A DNA stretch of 64,000 bases. It comes from Rhodocyclaceae bacterium. Its GTDB lineage: Bacteria > Pseudomonadota > Gammaproteobacteria > Burkholderiales > Rhodocyclaceae. The position numbers and the translations under genes are program-made. Positions 60,950 through 64,000 of this stretch are shown piece by piece (position 1 is the stretch's first letter; every line of letters starts with the position of its first letter). The DNA lies in the NCBI GenBank assembly GCA_030824115.1, contig JAVBYI010000004.1, positions 186,001 through 250,000 of the forward strand, given 5' to 3'. The notes below the pieces were generated by a model. The model saw only the letters and a program-made list of their open reading frames with translations. It was not told the origin of the DNA and searched no databases.

Positions 60950-61455
60950 ACTCGGTTTGGCACGTAGTTATCTGCAAGCCGCGTCAGGAATTCATCGCGT
61001 TGGATAATTTGCGCCGACAAGGTTTCCATGCCTACCTTCCATGCATACAAGTGCGTAGGCGCTTACAGGGGCGGTGGGTGAGTTCGGTACAGCCCCTTTT
61101 CCCTCGTTACTTATTCGTAACCGTTGAGCAGGGTGTTCAAAATACTGCAGTCATTCGCTCGACACATGGTGCTGTCGGTTTGCTTCGTTTTGGGAGCGAA
61201 CCGGCGCGGGTGCCGGAAAATATTATTGATGCGCTTAGTGCTCGCGAAGACCCGTCGACTGGCTTGATCATCGAAAATCCGGCTGAAAAATATCAATCCG
61301 GGGATCGGATCAAGATGCTCGAAGGTGCATTGGCGGGGATTGAGGGTATTTTCGCCAGCATGAGTGGCGATGAGCGTGTGGTTGTATTGATTGAGTTGCT
61401 TGGAAAAACAAATCAAGTCTGCGTGATGCGGGACGCAATCGCTCTCGCTGCTTGA
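60946..61455 (+). CDS. RfaH-like NusG paralogue, antiterminator for the polysaccharide operon
   Basis: A 169-residue protein starting at GTG 60946. The NGN domain has WHVVICKPRQEFIALDNLRRQGFHAYLPCI and PLFPRYLFV. A KOW-like C-terminal domain follows: SGDRIKMLEGALAGIEGIFASMSGDERVVVLIELLG. The family binds elongating RNA polymerase at ops elements and reduces pausing and termination in long surface-glycan operons. A 13-nt exact ops match lies 51 nt past its stop, which is strong contextual support. Whether it is the orthologue of RfaH or a specialised paralogue cannot be told here. Confidence 0.9.
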   Translation: MNSVWHVVICKPRQEFIALDNLRRQGFHAYLPCIQVRRRLQGRWVSSVQPLFPRYLFVTVEQGVQNTAVIRSTHGAVGLLRFGSEPARVPENIIDALSAREDPSTGLIIENPAEKYQSGDRIKMLEGALAGIEGIFASMSGDERVVVLIELLGKTNQVCVMRDAIALAA

Positions 61456-61491
61456 ATTGATATTTTGATGGTTCAGATGATGCAAAACACA

Positions 61492-61518
61492 TGGGTGTTA
61501 AGCAGGGCGGTAGCGTGC
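61492..61518 (+). promoter_or_regulatory. JUMPstart/ops element
   Basis: GGCGGTAGCGTGC (61506-61518) equals the E. coli ops core over 13 nt. The preceding GTTAAGC (61497-61503) matches the adjoining part of the JUMPstart sequence. It lies in the 141-nt gap before the ABC exporter gene, at the expected position to recruit the RfaH-like protein to polymerase transcribing the export/sialic-acid operon. Confidence 0.9.
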
Positions 61519-61596
61519 CCGGACGAATGATGACATTAACCATTACATGCAGAGATAAGCCGTGGCCAGCCATTCATCTGGTGTGAGAAAACTTTA

Positions 61597-63351
61597 ATGC
61601 CAGAGCACCAGACAAACATCGTCGCACCCATCAAAATGATGCGTGGTTTGTGGCGCCTGCTTATGCCAGCAGAAAAAAAGAGTGCCATCCTGCTCTTTTT
61701 TCTGATGTTGGTCGGTATGGGGCTGGAAACGCTGAGCATCGGCTTGGTGGTACCGCTCATGGTGATGCTGGCCAAGCCGGAAGCGGCTGCTGGTCAACAG
61801 GCTACTCAATGGTTGATGGCATTGGCTGGTGACATCTCGCATGACAGTTTGGTAATGATCACCATGCTGGGCTTTCTGGGTGTCTATGTCTTCAAGACAG
61901 CATTTCTTGCCTTGATGGCCTGGTGGCAGGTAAGCTACACATTTTCCATTCGCGCCAATCTGTCGCAGCGTCTCTTTGCCCATTATCTGTCCTTACCCTA
62001 CCCATTTCATCTGCGACGCAACTCGGCAGAATTGCTGAGAAATGTGACCTTGCAAGCCGACTCGGTGGGAGAAACGCTCTACTTTGGCATACAGTTAATC
62101 GCCGAAATTATGGTGTTGCTCGGGGTTGGCGTCCTGTTGCTCCTGGTCGAACCAGTGGGTGCGATGTCAGTAGTTATCTTGTTTGGCTTGGCCGGATGGG
62201 GATTTTTGCTACTAACCCGCCGCCGAATTGCGGCATGGGGTTCAGCACTTCAATTGCACCAATCCCAGCGTTTGCGCCATCTCAATCAGGGGCTTGGTAG
62301 TCTTAAAGAAATAAAGTTGTTAGGCCGGGAAAACCGCTTTGTCGCGTTATTTGCCGAGCACACGAAAAAAGCCCTGCGGGCCGGGCAACGGCAGTTGACG
62401 CTACAACAGTTCCCGAGGCTTTGGCTCGAGTTGCTCGCGGTGGCCGGCCTGGTGGGCCTCGTTCTGACGATGCAAGGGCGGGGGCGCAGTCTCGATAGTC
62501 TGCTGCCAACGCTAGGCTTGTTCGCGGCGGCAGCGTTTCGTCTGATGCCATCTGTCACGCGCATCATCAATGCAATCCAAACCTTGCGCTTTGGCTATTC
62601 GGCGATTGCCAATCTCAACCATGAGCTGGACGAACCCCGGCAGGCGCAAACAACAACAAATGCATCAGAGCCAAGCGGGCAGATGTTCAACGACCGGATC
62701 GAAATAGCAAACCTGACATATCGATATCCCGGGGCAACACAGGCGGCACTTGAGTCCATATCACTGCAGATAAATCGTGGGGAGTTCATCGGGCTGGTGG
62801 GGGCCAGCGGTGCCGGCAAAAGTACCCTAGTGGATGTGCTGCTGGGATTGCTGCCGGTAGCCCCCGACATGCTGATCGTCGATGGCAAACCGGTTGCCGA
62901 TAACCTGCGCCACTGGCAAAAGCAGATTGGCTACGTACCGCAAACCATTTACCTGACAGATGATTCGCTCCGACGAAACATCGCATTGGGTGTCGAGGAC
63001 GAATCAATTGACGATGAGGCGGTGTGGTCGGCATTACGAGCCGCGCAACTTGAAAGCTTCGTTCGATCTACTCCGGAGGGGCTGGATTTGATCGTGGGGG
63101 AAAGGGGTACTCGACTCTCTGGCGGGCAGCGGCAACGAATTGGCATCGCCCGTGCCCTGTATCACTCACCGGCGCTACTCGTACTTGATGAAGCAACCAG
63201 TGCCTTGGATAATGATACCGAAGCGGAAGTGATGTCGGCCATTACGGGCCTGAAAGGCATCAAGACCATCATCATCATTGCACACCGCCTGACCACCATA
63301 GCGCATTGCGATAGGGTCTATCGATTCGAGAAGGGGCACCTCGTTGATTGA
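61597..63351 (+). CDS. ABC transporter, exporter half-molecule (PglK/lipid-oligosaccharide type)
   Basis: A 584-residue fused membrane/ATPase protein. Six hydrophobic helices (from LFFLMLVGMGLETLSIGLVVPLM) precede an ATPase with Walker A LVGASGAGKST, Q-loop YVPQTIYLTDDSLRRN, signature LSGGQRQRIGIARAL, Walker B ALLVLDEATSALD and switch IIAHRLTTI. It resembles flippases for lipid-linked oligosaccharides more than MsbA. First gene after the ops element, overlapping neuB by 8 nt, so a role in export of a nonulosonate-containing glycan is likely. Confidence 0.85.
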   Translation: MPEHQTNIVAPIKMMRGLWRLLMPAEKKSAILLFFLMLVGMGLETLSIGLVVPLMVMLAKPEAAAGQQATQWLMALAGDISHDSLVMITMLGFLGVYVFKTAFLALMAWWQVSYTFSIRANLSQRLFAHYLSLPYPFHLRRNSAELLRNVTLQADSVGETLYFGIQLIAEIMVLLGVGVLLLLVEPVGAMSVVILFGLAGWGFLLLTRRRIAAWGSALQLHQSQRLRHLNQGLGSLKEIKLLGRENRFVALFAEHTKKALRAGQRQLTLQQFPRLWLELLAVAGLVGLVLTMQGRGRSLDSLLPTLGLFAAAAFRLMPSVTRIINAIQTLRFGYSAIANLNHELDEPRQAQTTTNASEPSGQMFNDRIEIANLTYRYPGATQAALESISLQINRGEFIGLVGASGAGKSTLVDVLLGLLPVAPDMLIVDGKPVADNLRHWQKQIGYVPQTIYLTDDSLRRNIALGVEDESIDDEAVWSALRAAQLESFVRSTPEGLDLIVGERGTRLSGGQRQRIGIARALYHSPALLVLDEATSALDNDTEAEVMSAITGLKGIKTIIIIAHRLTTIAHCDRVYRFEKGHLVD

Positions 63352-64000
63352 AAACAAGCCGCATACCCTGATCATTGCTGAAGCAGGCGTGAACCATAAT
63401 GGTGATCCCGATACGGCGCTCAGATTGGTCGATGCGGCTGCGGAGGCAGGTGCTGATTGTGTGAAATTTCAGACTTTTCAGGCTTCCAGGCTGGTGAGTA
63501 TCAATGCTCCAAAAGCGGAGTATCAGTTGCGCACGACGGATGCGGGGCAATCGCAATACGAAATGCTGCAGCACTTCGAACTCTCCCGCGAACTGCACGA
63601 GCAACTGATCAGTCGATGCAGCCAGAAGGGCATTACTTTCCTGTCCACGGCCTTCGATCCGGCCAGCCTTGATCTATTGCTGGCGCTGGGCATCGATACC
63701 ATCAAGATTCCTTCGGGAGAACTGACCAACCTGCCTGAGCTACGTCGCATGGGTGGCCTCGGCCTACCCGTCATATTGTCAACGGGTATGGCTACCCTGG
63801 GTGAAATAGAGGCGGCGATTGATGTCCTTGAACACTCGGGTTTGCAGCGCAAACACATCACCGTCCTGCATTGCACAACGGAATACCCCACCCCAATGGC
63901 CGAGGTAAACCTGCGGGCCATGTGTGCGATCCGTGAGGCATTCGGCGTGTCCGTTGGCTATTCCGACCACACTGCCGGAATCGAGGTGGCCATAGCCGCA
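63344..64000 (+). CDS. neuB: N-acetylneuraminate/nonulosonate synthase (partial, C-terminus off window)
   Basis: TTG at 63344 has AAGGGG about 8 nt upstream and gives 219 codons to the right edge. TLIIAEAGVNHNGDPDTAL, CVKFQTF, FLSTAFDPASLDLLLALG, IKIPSGELTNLPEL, VILSTGMATLGEI, LHCTTEYPTP and VGYSDHTAG are the NeuB-family TIM-barrel motifs. The family condenses phosphoenolpyruvate with ManNAc or a 6-deoxy relative to make sialic, legionaminic or pseudaminic acid. The exact sugar cannot be read without the C-terminal antifreeze-like domain and neighbours. Confidence 0.9.
   Translation, partial: MIENKPHTLIIAEAGVNHNGDPDTALRLVDAAAEAGADCVKFQTFQASRLVSINAPKAEYQLRTTDAGQSQYEMLQHFELSRELHEQLISRCSQKGITFLSTAFDPASLDLLLALGIDTIKIPSGELTNLPELRRMGGLGLPVILSTGMATLGEIEAAIDVLEHSGLQRKHITVLHCTTEYPTPMAEVNLRAMCAIREAFGVSVGYSDHTAGIEVAIAA

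Noticed and set aside
1-64000. CRISPR arrays, tRNA, rRNA, integrase and complete insertion sequences
   Set aside because: None found by reading both strands; the dispersed repeat is not spaced like a CRISPR array and carries no transposase.

Overview
The window is a contiguous piece of a GC-rich proteobacterial chromosome, most likely a betaproteobacterium of the Rhodocyclales/Nitrosomonadales type. The evidence is a class I PHA synthase, an OxyR with Cys199/Cys208 next to Dps, UbiC/UbiX, RapZ, an LPS-core operon with MsbA, WaaA and WaaC, and an EPS-type MarR regulator followed by an RfaH/NusG paralogue. No tRNA, rRNA, CRISPR array or complete insertion sequence was seen. The placement rests on gene content only.

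Layout. 1-6959 (minus) is an unusual cluster: coiled-coil protein, ClpB-like AAA+ ATPase, PD-(D/E)XK nuclease, radical SAM protein, and a zinc-ribbon membrane Ser/Thr kinase that runs off the left edge. 7029-8531 is oxyR-dps. 8573-12667 is a c-di-GMP-I riboswitch followed by a degenerate EAL-HDOD protein and a hybrid histidine kinase. 12680-16584 holds a hydrolase, a chemoreceptor, a YkgJ-type protein and a PIN protein coupled to phaC (to 18422). 18558-24209 is housekeeping: DMT exporter, crotonase, DUF1289-type protein, ubiC, rapZ, a NusG_II/Gx-transporter/ubiX/LON-domain run. 24223-35498 is a TetR-controlled operon with two adaptor/RND pump pairs, then a methyltransferase, a rhodanese and a TolC-type channel.

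35479-55940 (minus) is one tightly packed run of 18 genes for LPS core/O-antigen synthesis and decoration: heptosyltransferases, glycosyltransferases, AsnB, FkbM and other methyltransferases, carbamoyltransferase, MsbA, a WaaL-like ligase, WaaC and WaaA. Most neighbours overlap by 1-4 nt. 55981-64000 (plus) is a second surface-polysaccharide locus: GT2, ugd, UDP-glucuronate epimerase, an AT-rich GMC oxidoreductase, an EPS-type MarR regulator, an RfaH-like antiterminator, a JUMPstart/ops element matching E. coli ops over 13 nt, an ABC exporter and neuB, which continues past the right edge.

The most striking signal cuts across all regions. A short GC-rich repeat (core GCCGTCCCGCCAGCGCCGAC followed by TTTTTC) occurs about 15 times, most copies inside genes. 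It has no stop codon in any of six frames and, with one exception, is read in the same frame per orientation: as AVPPAPTF one way and KVGAGGTA the other. It supplies linkers or C-termini to unrelated proteins. Two inverted copies bracket the lower-GC nuclease gene inserted in the kinase/ATPase cluster. This looks like a coding-tolerant mobile or gene-remodelling repeat, analogous in behaviour to Rickettsia palindromic elements but different in sequence.
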